From an uncultured Desulfobulbus sp. (GTDB taxonomy: Bacteria; Desulfobacterota; Desulfobulbia; Desulfobulbales; Desulfobulbaceae): a DNA stretch of 64,000 bases. Positions within the stretch are counted from its first letter, which is position 1. Each line of letters opens with the position of its first letter. Positions 16,810 to 25,253 of this stretch are shown piece after piece. The DNA lies in contig NZ_OY760916.1 in NCBI RefSeq assembly GCF_963664075.1, forward strand, positions 62,001 to 126,000. Direction: 5' to 3'. The notes beneath the pieces were generated by a model that saw only the letters and a program-made list of their open reading frames with translations, ran no database searches and was not told where the DNA came from. The translations under genes were made by a program, and so were the position numbers.

Positions 16810-18037
16810 GTTGTGCAAGCCAGTTGGCAATACCAAGCGGAGGAGCAACGGGGCGGTGTTGAATGGACTCAAGGTAATATTCCGGGTCCATATTAAGGTT
16901 GCGCAATTGAATAAAATCCGGCTGGTATTTTTCGACTAAGCCTGCCAGCGCTTCAAATTCATCAGGATCATCGGTAAAACCCGGGAGAATGAAATAGTTC
17001 AGAGAAACATGGCGGCCATGTTTTTTCATCACGGTGATGGAATCACAGACATCGTCTAAAGAAAAGCCTTTGGGCTGGTAATAAAGTCGGTGTTTTTCCT
17101 TTTGGGCGGAGTTCATGGAGATGCGGATAGAATCAAGACCAGCTTTTGCCAGTCGTTCCACCGACTCCGGTAGACTTCCGTTGGTATTGAGGTTGATTGT
17201 GCCCTTATCCGTGTGCTTACGCATCAGACGGATTGCTTTTTCCATCACCTTTGCCTGTAAGAGCGGTTCACCTTCACAGCCTTGGCCAAAGCTGACGATG
17301 GGCCGTGGTGCCGTTTGCAAATGATCAATGGCAATCTCTGCCAACTCTTTTTCAGTGGGGACAAAGGTGATTCGGTCCTGCGTTGAGGGACAGCACCCTG
17401 ATGGTTGCTGGGAAATACAGCCGACGCATGCCGCATTACATACAGGAGAACTGGGGAGCGGGGCTTCCCACCGACCGAGAAAATAGTTACGGGCAGCTGG
17501 GCAGCCGTAGGTAAGGCAGCACTTGCCAAGATGTTGGATTAACCGGTTATCGCGGTGTTTTTTTAACTGCGCAAGGGTGCGACGTTCCAGGAGGTTAAAG
17601 TCGAACTGGTCAGCATCCTGCCGACAGTCTGCATCACTGCGAAAGGCTGCAACCCAGAATTTCCCATCGGCCCACCCTACAGCTGTATAGGCAAAAAGAG
17701 GGAGGCGCTGATTGCAGTGTTCCTCGCTCTGGTAGGCGGCTGTGTATACAGCGGTATGGGCTGGGGCCATAAAAGCTGCCACAGCCTGAACCGGCTCATC
17801 GTCCTGGTAGGGATTGGAGGCCAGGAGTGCTGGCTCACCGGTTTCCGGTTCTATCCCGATGGGAAGGCGCTGGGGGAGAGTGAAAAATTCACTCCCTTCC
17901 GGTAACTCTATGAGGTCCTCGAGCGAGGGGAGGTAGAGATGTCCAGCACCACTCCCCGCCATGTGCAGTCCATCGTAATCAAGGATTTCACCTTGGGCAT
18001 TTGCAAAAAGCAGGGAGGGTTGAGTTGTTGGATGCAC
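16751..18037 (-). CDS. Radical SAM protein of unknown function
   Basis: This 428-residue protein, with a GTG start, carries the radical SAM cluster motif 'CNAACVGC' (Cys200, Cys204, Cys207). It sits in a conserved block that begins 'CCLTYGCPAARNYFLGRWEA'. The extra cysteines just before (Cys173, Cys174, Cys179) could hold an auxiliary cluster or metal. The barrel continues with 'VSFGQGCEGEPLL' (the GGE-like motif), 'NLNTNGSLPESVERLAKAGL' and 'DSIRISMNS'. Residues 1-165 form a separate domain I do not recognise. It begins 18 bp after the 140-residue hypothetical gene and is probably co-transcribed with it. Its substrate is unknown. Confidence 0.85.
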   Translation of the reverse strand: MHPTTQPSLLFANAQGEILDYDGLHMAGSGAGHLYLPSLEDLIELPEGSEFFTLPQRLPIGIEPETGEPALLASNPYQDDEPVQAVAAFMAPAHTAVYTAAYQSEEHCNQRLPLFAYTAVGWADGKFWVAAFRSDADCRQDADQFDFNLLERRTLAQLKKHRDNRLIQHLGKCCLTYGCPAARNYFLGRWEAPLPSSPVCNAACVGCISQQPSGCCPSTQDRITFVPTEKELAEIAIDHLQTAPRPIVSFGQGCEGEPLLQAKVMEKAIRLMRKHTDKGTINLNTNGSLPESVERLAKAGLDSIRISMNSAQKEKHRLYYQPKGFSLDDVCDSITVMKKHGRHVSLNYFILPGFTDDPDEFEALAGLVEKYQPDFIQLRNLNMDPEYYLESIQHRPVAPPLGIANWLAQLKMAFPFLGFGYYNPPLRS

Positions 18038-18055
18038 GTTAAACGACCTGCTGTC

Positions 18056-18478
18056 TCACCGGGGACGGATACGCTTGAGGATGGAGTCGACAGCCCGATA
18101 GATATCCAGATCATCGCCAAAAACATCCTGAATGTTGGGATGGTCAATGAGATCTTCGATGATGTACTGGGTCAAATAAAGGCTGATGACATTAGGATCA
18201 GGCACCAGATTTCTAATAGGTGCGATCTTGAACTGCATGTCAAATTCTTCCATCTCTCCAAGACCTTGCAGCTGTTTTGCCATACTTTCTTGAATGGCAT
18301 GGACCGAGTTGGTTTCAATGATCTGGTTATCCAGCAACCGCTGCACCAGACCAACAGCCAGTTCCGGTGCCATTTCACGTGATTTTTTTAACAGCATATT
18401 ACGTTCACGTTCACGTTTGCGGTCGATGGCGTCGATGGTTTTGTTGGTTGAGCTACTCGGGTTCATATGGCGGGCCAT
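18056..18478 (-). CDS. Conserved-looking hypothetical protein, helical
   Basis: This 140-residue cytoplasmic protein has a strong AAGGAG site before its ATG. The N-terminal third is basic and coiled ('DRKRERERNMLLKKSREM'). The rest is acidic and helical ('YIIEDLIDHPNIQDVFGDDL'), without cysteines, membrane segments or a signal peptide. I do not recognise it. Its stop codon is 18 bp before the start of the radical SAM gene, so it may be a partner or substrate-handling subunit of that enzyme, which is an inference from position only. Confidence 0.75.
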   Translation of the reverse strand: MARHMNPSSSTNKTIDAIDRKRERERNMLLKKSREMAPELAVGLVQRLLDNQIIETNSVHAIQESMAKQLQGLGEMEEFDMQFKIAPIRNLVPDPNVISLYLTQYIIEDLIDHPNIQDVFGDDLDIYRAVDSILKRIRPR

Positions 18479-18780
18479 GGCGTTGCTCCTTATATTGTCT
18501 ACTCGTTAAAACGATGTGTTGTTGAGTAAAGCGGGTGGCATGGGAAACCAGTCTTCACTGATCCCCAGGAGAGAAAAATGGTGCCACAGCCGCGGTTCCT
18601 GGCCGTCTCAAGCCCACACAACCCTTTCCCGTCTGAAGATGCATGTTTGATCAAGTAAAATATCTTCTGGGGTGGTGAATGTGGGTGATCACAGGGCTTC
18701 TTGAACAGAACACCTGCGTAAAAAAGATGACCCTCTTATACTGCACCTGTCAGTGATAAGCACTGCTTTTGTAAAGGAAA
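18479..18780. other. Gene-free stretch upstream of the hypothetical/radical SAM pair
   Basis: It holds the leader of the 140-residue gene (minus strand). I see no gene, strong promoter or repeat in the rest. Confidence 0.4.
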
Positions 18781-18807
18781 AGGCCCAGTCAAAAAAATAC
18801 TGGGCCT
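18777..18807 (-). terminator. Terminator of glycogen phosphorylase
   Basis: AGGCCCAGT and ACTGGGCCT form a 9-bp stem with a T-rich loop. On the minus strand it is followed by TTTTCC, 24 bp after the glgP stop. Confidence 0.75.
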
Positions 18808-18831
18808 GGGGACAGCTCGTAACTGGGCGAA

Positions 18832-21009
18832 TTAGGAATGACTTTCTTCGCTGAGGTAGAGTTTGCGAAAGCGCTCGACAGTGGCCTGTAATTCCGGCGA
18901 GAGCGATACACCGTACTGATTGACATATTCCGCTGCCATGCGATGGGTGTTGAAAATGGGGACATTGAGGCGCAGGTTTTCCAGTGCACGAATCATGAAA
19001 TTCTGCTGTTTGTTATAGAAAATATCAAGAACCTGAGGCAGGAGCTCATAGAAAGCTGAAGAGTCTTCCGCATAGAGCAGTGCTTCGGGAGCCTCGCTCA
19101 AATCTGCTTCATCAACAGGTCCTTCATAACCAAATTTCCAGCCCGTACGACCATCGTGATACCCTTCGACCCACCAGCCATCCATGATGCTGATGTTGGG
19201 CACACCATTCATGGCCGCTTTCATACCGCTGGTACCACTGGCCTCCAGAGGGCGTTTGGGGCTGTTAAGCCATGCATGGACACCGGCAACCATGAGTTTG
19301 GCAATGTGCATGTCATAGCCAGGAATAAAGATCAGTTTGCCCAGCCCCTGGCTGCGCCTGTAGAGTTCTTCCTGATTATCCAAAATAAGCTTGAGCACTG
19401 ATTTGCCAGGTTCATCGGCCGGATGCGCTTTTCCCGCGAAGACAAAGTTGACCGGCCAGTTATTTTTGACCAAAATATCGGCAAGTCTGCCCATATCATC
19501 AAAGATGAGATCAGCTCGTTTGTAGGTGGAAAAACGGCGGGCAAACCCCAGGGTGAAGACTCCGGGTTCCAGCCACTGCTGTTCGGGCAGGCTGGAAAGA
19601 AAATTTGGGGGATCAATCCAGGTCTCGACCATCTGTTCGCGGTGACGTCGAAGCATGCTGTTGACATAATCAACAAGCGCTTGATTGTCTGCCTGCCAGG
19701 CCTGATGCAATTCCTGGCAGAGCTTTTCCTCCTGCTGAGGAACCAGGGTGGTAAAGCAGCTCGGGTCCTGACGCCAGTTGCTTAGGCTAGGAGAACGGTC
19801 AAAACATGCCTTTCTCTGAGCACTGATCCAAGTGAGGTGATGAACTCCATTGGTGATAGCTTTGATTTTTGGGGCAAAAGCAGGAAACTGTTTTCGAGTG
19901 ACGTCGCGATGCAATCGGCTGACACTGTTGATAGCACGGTTTAAACGCATGGCCATGGCTGTAAAATTATATTCATGGGCAATGTCGTCGTCATGGGCTA
20001 CCAGGTTGAGGATCCGCTCAAAGGCCTTGTGACTGATGGAAGAGTAGAGGTCGCGCGAAAAGCGATCATGCCCGGCTTTCACCGGTGTGTGGATAGTATA
20101 GACAATCTGTTGCGCGACCTTCTGCGCAGCCGCGAGGATGTCTGCATCGCTCATGCGATCGCCAAAGTCTTCACCGTATTGTTGTTGTAATTCACGGACA
20201 ATCATATGCAGGGTTACTGTGACCCCGTGCTGTTCGTTGAGGTGAATCGTGTGCGGCGTCAGGCCAAGGGCATCGACCAAGGGGAGGATGGCAGAGCCCA
20301 GCATTCTGCGCTGGTTCGCTTTGATGATGGTTGATTTTGCATTGTAGAGCTGTTGTGCCGACTCTTTCACCCAGTCAGGAGCACCAGGAAGACTGTAATC
20401 GAGCAGAAATTCGGGGATGAAATAATCGCGGGCGTCACTGAGTTCGATTTTCATCCAGACCTGAGCCTGTACCATGATCGGGTGCTGCAAACCGTTGTAA
20501 AAAGGAATGTCGATGGTCAACGGGGTGCCAGGAGCTCCTGGCGTGTGCAGCTGAAAGAGCGTGGGGGTTGCTTCCGGCCGCCAGTGGGTGGCATGATCGA
20601 TTTGGCCAACCTTGGAGTCAACGATCTGGGAAAAATATCCTTCACGGTAAAGTAGGCTGATCGCCAGCGCCGGTAGGTGCAGGTCTGCGAAGGATTTTAA
20701 AGTATCACCGGCGAGGACGCCGAGACCGCCACTGTAGTTGGGGATTTTACGCTCGTTGCATTGATATTTTTGCAGGTAGGCATTGAGCTGGGGATTGGGA
20801 TCCTGGCCAATGTTTTCCCTGTCGAGAAAATCTTTAATCGGATGGAAAACATCGGGGTCCGCTCCAATTTCCATGGAGATGTACGCAATGCTGTTTACTT
20901 CCGGATCGGCGAGATTGGACCAGACTCTATCTAAAAGCTCTTGGGGGACACCAAAGTAGGTGCCAAAACGGTTGCTGCTAACAAGCGAAGCCAGTGAGGA
21001 TGAGGACAT
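18832..21009 (-). CDS. glgP: Alpha-glucan (glycogen) phosphorylase, short form
   Basis: This 725-residue GT35 enzyme releases glucose-1-phosphate from alpha-1,4-glucans using pyridoxal phosphate. It belongs to the shorter group: 'IAYISMEIGADPDVFHPI' and 'NYSGGLGVLAGDTLKSFADL' at the N-terminus, then 'LGFARRFSTYKRADLIFDDM' and 'VFAGKAHPADEPGK'. The PLP region follows, 'EASGTSGMKAAMNG', with its lysine. 'NGVHHLTWIS' is also conserved. With the glycogen synthase at the start of the window, it supports storage and use of glycogen. The start codon lacks a good binding site, and an alternative a few codons downstream cannot be ruled out. It has its own terminator. Confidence 0.93.
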   Translation of the reverse strand: MSSSSLASLVSSNRFGTYFGVPQELLDRVWSNLADPEVNSIAYISMEIGADPDVFHPIKDFLDRENIGQDPNPQLNAYLQKYQCNERKIPNYSGGLGVLAGDTLKSFADLHLPALAISLLYREGYFSQIVDSKVGQIDHATHWRPEATPTLFQLHTPGAPGTPLTIDIPFYNGLQHPIMVQAQVWMKIELSDARDYFIPEFLLDYSLPGAPDWVKESAQQLYNAKSTIIKANQRRMLGSAILPLVDALGLTPHTIHLNEQHGVTVTLHMIVRELQQQYGEDFGDRMSDADILAAAQKVAQQIVYTIHTPVKAGHDRFSRDLYSSISHKAFERILNLVAHDDDIAHEYNFTAMAMRLNRAINSVSRLHRDVTRKQFPAFAPKIKAITNGVHHLTWISAQRKACFDRSPSLSNWRQDPSCFTTLVPQQEEKLCQELHQAWQADNQALVDYVNSMLRRHREQMVETWIDPPNFLSSLPEQQWLEPGVFTLGFARRFSTYKRADLIFDDMGRLADILVKNNWPVNFVFAGKAHPADEPGKSVLKLILDNQEELYRRSQGLGKLIFIPGYDMHIAKLMVAGVHAWLNSPKRPLEASGTSGMKAAMNGVPNISIMDGWWVEGYHDGRTGWKFGYEGPVDEADLSEAPEALLYAEDSSAFYELLPQVLDIFYNKQQNFMIRALENLRLNVPIFNTHRMAAEYVNQYGVSLSPELQATVERFRKLYLSEESHS

Positions 21010-21241
21010 CTTATGTACACTATGAAAAAATTAATAAAATTTCTCAATAAGCAAAAGAGACACGAAAGCACAAAAGCTTAGTCGAATTTAATCAGCCTCG
21101 ATCCTTTTGCAAGCTTTTTCATGGCTAGGGGCATAGAGAGCCGAGCCGCTACCATGGCTCCTGCACACAAAAAATAATTTCACTGAAAGCATCCACCGGA
21201 GCTGACTGCATAAGGACTTTGATCCGGGTGATAAATAGTTG

Positions 21242-21269
21242 TTGAATTTCTTCTATGGTGCGCTACATT
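21242..21269 (+). promoter_or_regulatory. Candidate promoter of pal
   Basis: TTGAAT and TACATT are separated by 16 bp, 45 bp upstream of the pal start. The rest of the divergent glgP-pal interval shows nothing else distinct. Confidence 0.35.
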
Positions 21270-21314
21270 TGAAACAACTGTTTTTAACTAAATTTCATCC
21301 ATATGGAGGAAAAA

Positions 21315-21827
21315 ATGAGCAGTAAGAAGATGTTGCATTTAGCCACGTTGGTGGTGCTTGTTCTGGGCATGAGCCTGACAGGCTGCAGCAAGAAGACCGC
21401 CATGACTGCACCGGAATTGAGTGTCTCGGAAGGGGCTGGTGAACCTGAGCCTCTGGAGACGCAAGAAAACGGCATTATGGAAGGTCGAACCTCCGGGCCT
21501 ATGGTTCCCGTCTATTTTGCATTTGACAGCTCAAAAATTGAGGGCGAGCAGATGCAACGTGTAGAGATAAATGCAGATTTCCTGAAAAAGAATCCGGACC
21601 TGAACGTGCGGATTGAAGGAAACTGCGATCCACGGGGAACCCAGGAGTACAACTTGGCCCTGGGTGAGCGCCGTGCGCTCAGTGCGCAAAAGAGCCTGAT
21701 CGCGCAGGGGGTACAACCCGGCCAGCTGACAACGATGAGCTTTGGTGAGGAAAAGTTGTTGCTGTTTGGGCACGACGAAATTTCCTGGGCGCAAAACCGA
21801 CGGGATGATTTTGTTATTGTGAAGTAA
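21315..21827 (+). CDS. pal: Peptidoglycan-associated lipoprotein (OmpA-like)
   Basis: This 170-residue lipoprotein has a basic N-terminus, a hydrophobic stretch and a lipobox 'SLTGC' with Cys24 as the lipid site. The C-terminal OmpA domain (about 65-170) includes 'VYFAFDSSKI', 'VRIEGNCDPRGTQEYNLALG' and 'RRALSAQKSLIAQGV', which bind meso-diaminopimelate in the cell wall. Pal ties the outer membrane to peptidoglycan, normally with TolB. The tol genes are not in this window. GGAGGAAAAA directly before the ATG chooses this start over one 12 bp upstream. A terminator follows the gene. Confidence 0.92.
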   Translation: MSSKKMLHLATLVVLVLGMSLTGCSKKTAMTAPELSVSEGAGEPEPLETQENGIMEGRTSGPMVPVYFAFDSSKIEGEQMQRVEINADFLKKNPDLNVRIEGNCDPRGTQEYNLALGERRALSAQKSLIAQGVQPGQLTTMSFGEEKLLLFGHDEISWAQNRRDDFVIVK

Positions 21828-21848
21828 TTGTTTTATCTCAATATGTAC

Positions 21849-21890
21849 AACCGGGTGAGGGCGTTTTGCCCTGCACCCGGTTTTGTTTTT
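21849..21890 (+). terminator. Terminator after pal
   Basis: AACCGGGTG pairs with CACCCGGTT, with an inner AGGGC/GCCCT stem, followed by TTGTTTTTTT. Confidence 0.85.
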
Positions 21891-21961
21891 TTCCCCTCTT
21901 TAGCTGCCGTAGAAGTGCAAGCGGCAAAAATGTTCATCTCAAATTATCTGGAGCATCAACT

Positions 21962-22486
21962 GTGAAAAACATAAAACGTGTGCTGGGGTGTGTGGTTGTC
22001 GTCGCCGTTCTTTGTCTGCAGAGCCAGGTCTCTTTGGCAGCAGATGTCAAAATAGCAGTTATTGACATGAAACAGGTCCTCTCCACCTCTAAATCAGGAA
22101 AAAAAGCCCAGGATGTTATTGAGAAAAAAATGAAATCACTGCAGGCCTCCTTCCAAAAAGATGAGGAGGATCTTGCGAAGATGCAGGACGAAATGCAGAA
22201 AAAGGGTGCTGCCTGGAGTGATAAGGTTAAAAAAGAAAAAGCCATTGCATTTCAACAGAAACGCCGAGATATGATTGAGGGGCGAGATAAGGCCAATCGC
22301 GAGCTCCAGGCACTTCGTGAGAAAAATGTGAACCCTATCCTCAAAAAAATTGAGGACATCGTTGACGATGTGGCTTCTGATAAGGATTATACGCTGGTTT
22401 TGCCAAGAAATGTCGTGCTCTACTCAAGCAGCTCCATTGACATCACCGATACTATAATTTCCAAACTCAATAAGGTTATGCCGTAA
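21962..22486 (+). CDS. skp: Skp/OmpH family periplasmic chaperone
   Basis: From a GTG start (TGGAG about 10 bp upstream) the protein has 174 residues. It has a signal peptide of about 26 residues ending 'SLAA', then 'VKIAVIDMKQVLSTSKSGKK' typical of OmpH/Skp. A long lysine-rich helical hairpin (about 50-145) forms the tentacles of the trimer. It ends with 'ILKKIEDIVDDVASDKDYTLVL', the returning body strand. Skp shields unfolded outer-membrane proteins on their way to BamA. It follows pal but lies beyond the pal terminator, so it probably has its own promoter. Confidence 0.88.
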   Translation: MKNIKRVLGCVVVVAVLCLQSQVSLAADVKIAVIDMKQVLSTSKSGKKAQDVIEKKMKSLQASFQKDEEDLAKMQDEMQKKGAAWSDKVKKEKAIAFQQKRRDMIEGRDKANRELQALREKNVNPILKKIEDIVDDVASDKDYTLVLPRNVVLYSSSSIDITDTIISKLNKVMP

Positions 22487-23142
22487 ACTCTCCTTCTGCG
22501 TCGCAGGAGCCACTTCTTCTGTTTGTCGCTGAAGGCTACATGCATTTCGTTATGCATTCCAAAGAGTCTCTCTCGTTGTTTCCCCTGGAGTATATTTGTG
22601 GTCGATGCTTTCTGGCATCGACCACATGACTGCTTGTTCATCTTCTAGATATTTTCATATTTGTCATGTTCTTGACGAGATTCGCGTTGAAAAATCTGTT
22701 TTCTGCTGTTGCTTCGTGGTAAGGAAACCTGTGGAGAAGGAAGTTGTTGTCAGGATGACCCTTCCTCGGAAATGCATCTTTTAAAAAAAGGTGGAGAGAG
22801 CTCGAGTCTGGACATTGAAGTCAGGCGTTGATGTCCTTTCTGCGAGGCCCGACTTTTAGCAATAGGACTTCTAAGAGGCTGCAAGGGGGGCTGTGAAGAC
22901 CGGGTGAGGTATAATGCCTGGTTTTTTTGTTTTTTGAACTCGTGAAGGCCGGTGGTTGCCAGAAAAGACGGGCTTGTCTTCGTGTTTGGGTATCCGGCTC
23001 ATATGACCAAGATGACTCTCCCCTCAAAGGGGATCGGCGAAGAAGATTCGTCGTCACAATTATAAACAACCCTGGCTGTCTTTGGCTATGAGACACAGAC
23101 CAGGTGAAGAGGCGTGATCGCCTTGAAGGAGTACACAAGACC
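22487..23142. other. Gene-free stretch between skp and yicC
   Basis: This 656-bp stretch contains a strong hairpin (listed separately). Short frames on both strands have no coding character. I see no RNA gene or clear promoter in it. Confidence 0.45.
22597..22626. repeat. Perfect 12-bp hairpin downstream of skp
   Basis: TGTGGTCGATGC and its exact complement enclose a 6-base loop, 110 bp after skp. There is no T-run after it, so a factor-independent terminator is doubtful. It may protect the skp mRNA 3' end or be a protein site. Confidence 0.55.
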
Positions 23143-24024
23143 ATGCGACTGCGGAGTATGACAGGATTTGGAAGGGGGGAAGCCAACGAGGACGGAAGAG
23201 CCTGGGTTGCTGAAATTCGAACAGTCAATCATCGGTTTCTGGATCAGCGAGTGATCCTGCCCCGACTTTTTTCGGCCCTTGAAGATCCTGTCAAAAAAAT
23301 GGTTGCCAAGGTGTTGGACCGTGGTCGTGTTGACATTACCTTCAGCTTGCACGGTGTTTCCGCGGTGGAGCCGCAGCTTGTGGTCAATGAGAGTGTTGCC
23401 CGTCAGTATCACCGCTGTTTGCGTCAACTGATCGATGAGTATCAGCTGACAGATAAGGTCGACCTCAAAGATATGCTGACCCAGCGAGATATCATCAGTT
23501 TGGAAGAGCCACGGCCGGATATGGACAGTGAGTGGAAAGTGATCAGCCGAGCTCTTGAGGCCGCTTTGACCAACTGTAACGGTATGCGTGAGCAGGAAGG
23601 TCAGGCCCTGCAGGAGGATCTGCTGGGCAGGTTGGATAAATTTGAAGCGATTGTCGTGCAGATAGAAGAAAATATTCCAGTGTTGCATCAGCAGCGCCAA
23701 AATGACCTGCGTACCCGTATCGGGAAGCTGCTCGATGGGCTGGATATTGATCCTATTCGATTGGCCCAGGAAACCGCAATTATGGCGGATAAAAGTGATG
23801 TGACCGAGGAGATTACCCGCCTGCACAGTCATATCGCGCAATTTCGTGCTTTTTTGATGAGTGATGAACCTGTAGGCCGCCGTCTCGACTTTTTGTTGCA
23901 AGAGTTCCTGCGTGAGGTGAATACTCTCTCCTCCAAGATTGCCAACGCCGGTATCGCGCAGTTGGGGGTGGAGATGAAAAACGAAATTGAAAAGTTGCGT
24001 GAACAGGTCCAAAATGTCGAGTAG
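23143..24024 (+). CDS. yicC: YicC/YloC family endoribonuclease
   Basis: This 293-residue protein starts 'MRLRSMTGFGRGEA', the family beginning. It continues with 'EIRTVNHRFLDQRVILPRL' and the N-terminal YicC domain. The C-terminal DUF1732 block includes 'DKSDVTEEITRLHSHIAQF' and 'GRRLDFLLQEFLREVNTLSSK'. E. coli YicC is an endoribonuclease affecting small-RNA turnover. The chosen ATG matches the family start. An upstream in-frame GTG would add 13 unrelated residues. It heads the conserved yicC-remA-gmk cluster. Confidence 0.92.
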   Translation: MRLRSMTGFGRGEANEDGRAWVAEIRTVNHRFLDQRVILPRLFSALEDPVKKMVAKVLDRGRVDITFSLHGVSAVEPQLVVNESVARQYHRCLRQLIDEYQLTDKVDLKDMLTQRDIISLEEPRPDMDSEWKVISRALEAALTNCNGMREQEGQALQEDLLGRLDKFEAIVVQIEENIPVLHQQRQNDLRTRIGKLLDGLDIDPIRLAQETAIMADKSDVTEEITRLHSHIAQFRAFLMSDEPVGRRLDFLLQEFLREVNTLSSKIANAGIAQLGVEMKNEIEKLREQVQNVE

Positions 24025-24094
24025 AGCCGTGAAGGCTCCGCAGGTCGTTTTGCAGCGGCAATTTCTGGTGGGCTGGAACAGGGGATAAAGAGCG

Positions 24095-24400
24095 ATGGAT
24101 AGTCGTCTGGTGAATGTCGGTTTTGGCAACGCCGTCAAGGTGGGACGGATTCTTGCGGTCGTCAACCCCGGTTCTTCGCCCATTCGTAAGCTCAAAGAAG
24201 AGGCACGTCTGAAAAAACAACTGATCGATGTCACTGAAGGACGACGAACACGTGCCATTATACTTCTCGATTCCGGACACATGGTCCTCTCGTCTGTCCA
24301 GCCGGAGACCATAAATCAACGTCTGGTGGCAATGGATCAGGAACAACAGAACCCCAAACATATGCTTGCTCGAATCAAGCAGGAAACAAGTGATGAATAA
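24095..24400 (+). CDS. remA: RemA/DUF370 family protein
   Basis: This 101-residue protein shows the DUF370 pattern 'LVNVGFGNAVKVGRILAVV', 'PGSSPIRKL', 'RRTRAIILLDSGHMVLSS' and 'PETINQRL'. In Bacillus, RemA is a DNA-binding activator of matrix and osmoprotection genes. In other phyla the role is not established. The gene overlaps gmk by 8 bp and lies 70 bp after yicC, which is the usual three-gene arrangement. The C-terminus is about 10 residues longer than RemA. Confidence 0.9.
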   Translation: MDSRLVNVGFGNAVKVGRILAVVNPGSSPIRKLKEEARLKKQLIDVTEGRRTRAIILLDSGHMVLSSVQPETINQRLVAMDQEQQNPKHMLARIKQETSDE

Positions 24401-25004
24401 AGGATTGCTTTTCGTGCTCTCCGCTCCCTCAGGTTGCGGCAAGACAACGATTCTTAAAGAAGTGATGCGGCGTATCCCTGCACTGGTTTTTTCTGTCTCC
24501 CATACAACCCGCAGCCCCCGTGCCGGTGAGATTGATGGGGAACACTATCATTTCGTTTCCGCCGAGGACTTTCTGGCTCTGCGTGATCAAGAACCCAGCG
24601 GGTTTTTGGAGTGGGCTGAGGTCCATGGGAATTTTTATGGTACCAGTGTGGCGGAGGTCGACTCCCGCTGTCAGCTAGGGGAGGATGTTGTCCTGGATAT
24701 TGATGTCCAGGGCGCGGCTCAGGTCCGTGAAGCGGCCAGTCCGGTGACCATTTTCATCGCTCCTCCCTCACTGGAAATTCTGGAACAGCGTCTGCGCGGT
24801 CGAGGGACCGAGACGGAGGAAACGGTGTGTAAGCGGTTAAAAAATGCACGTGCCGAACTCGCTCAGGTCGATGCCTATGAGTACGTGATTGTTAACGATG
24901 CACTTGAAGAGGCCGTGGAAGCCCTGTGCAGCATTATCATTGCAGAACGGAGTCGGCAAAGGCGTGATCGTCGGGGCCTGCGTCTGCAATGGGCTGATGC
25001 ATAA
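24393..25004 (+). CDS. gmk: Guanylate kinase
   Basis: This 203-residue enzyme phosphorylates GMP to GDP using ATP. The P-loop is 'SAPSGCGKTT' near the N-terminus. The GMP-binding region follows: 'SHTTRSPRAGEIDGEHYHFV' and 'FLEWAEVHGNFYGTS'. The lid and C-terminal block 'LDIDVQGAAQV' to 'YEYVIVNDALEEAVEAL' are complete. The start overlaps the end of remA (ATGAATAA), implying translational coupling. Guanylate kinase also supplies the (p)ppGpp and GTP pools. Confidence 0.97.
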   Translation: MNKGLLFVLSAPSGCGKTTILKEVMRRIPALVFSVSHTTRSPRAGEIDGEHYHFVSAEDFLALRDQEPSGFLEWAEVHGNFYGTSVAEVDSRCQLGEDVVLDIDVQGAAQVREAASPVTIFIAPPSLEILEQRLRGRGTETEETVCKRLKNARAELAQVDAYEYVIVNDALEEAVEALCSIIIAERSRQRRDRRGLRLQWADA

Positions 25005-25253
25005 AAGGTTCCCCTGTCCTTTGCAAAAGGTCAGGCAATAACAGTAAATTGTCTGGTATCGAACTCTATGGTTCAGGAGGTTGGTGCTGGAGTAAAGGGC
25101 ATCTTGAATAATTGCTTTTTCTTCCAATCCCGGCGCCACGCTTAAAGTTTTATCGTCGGAATATTAGTCATATGCCTGCGGTAAAATTTTGCGCAATCCT
25201 TGACCTTGATTGAAAAATCTCATTATTCAAGACATCCTAAAGAGAGAAGCCCA

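Noticed and set aside
22596-22784. 62-codon open frame after skp
   Set aside because: It starts within a hairpin, has no binding site and its Cys/Phe-rich sequence looks random.
23086-24312. 408-codon open frame on the minus strand
   Set aside because: It lies antisense to yicC and remA, whose protein families are clear. Its translation has no recognisable sequence and no binding site.
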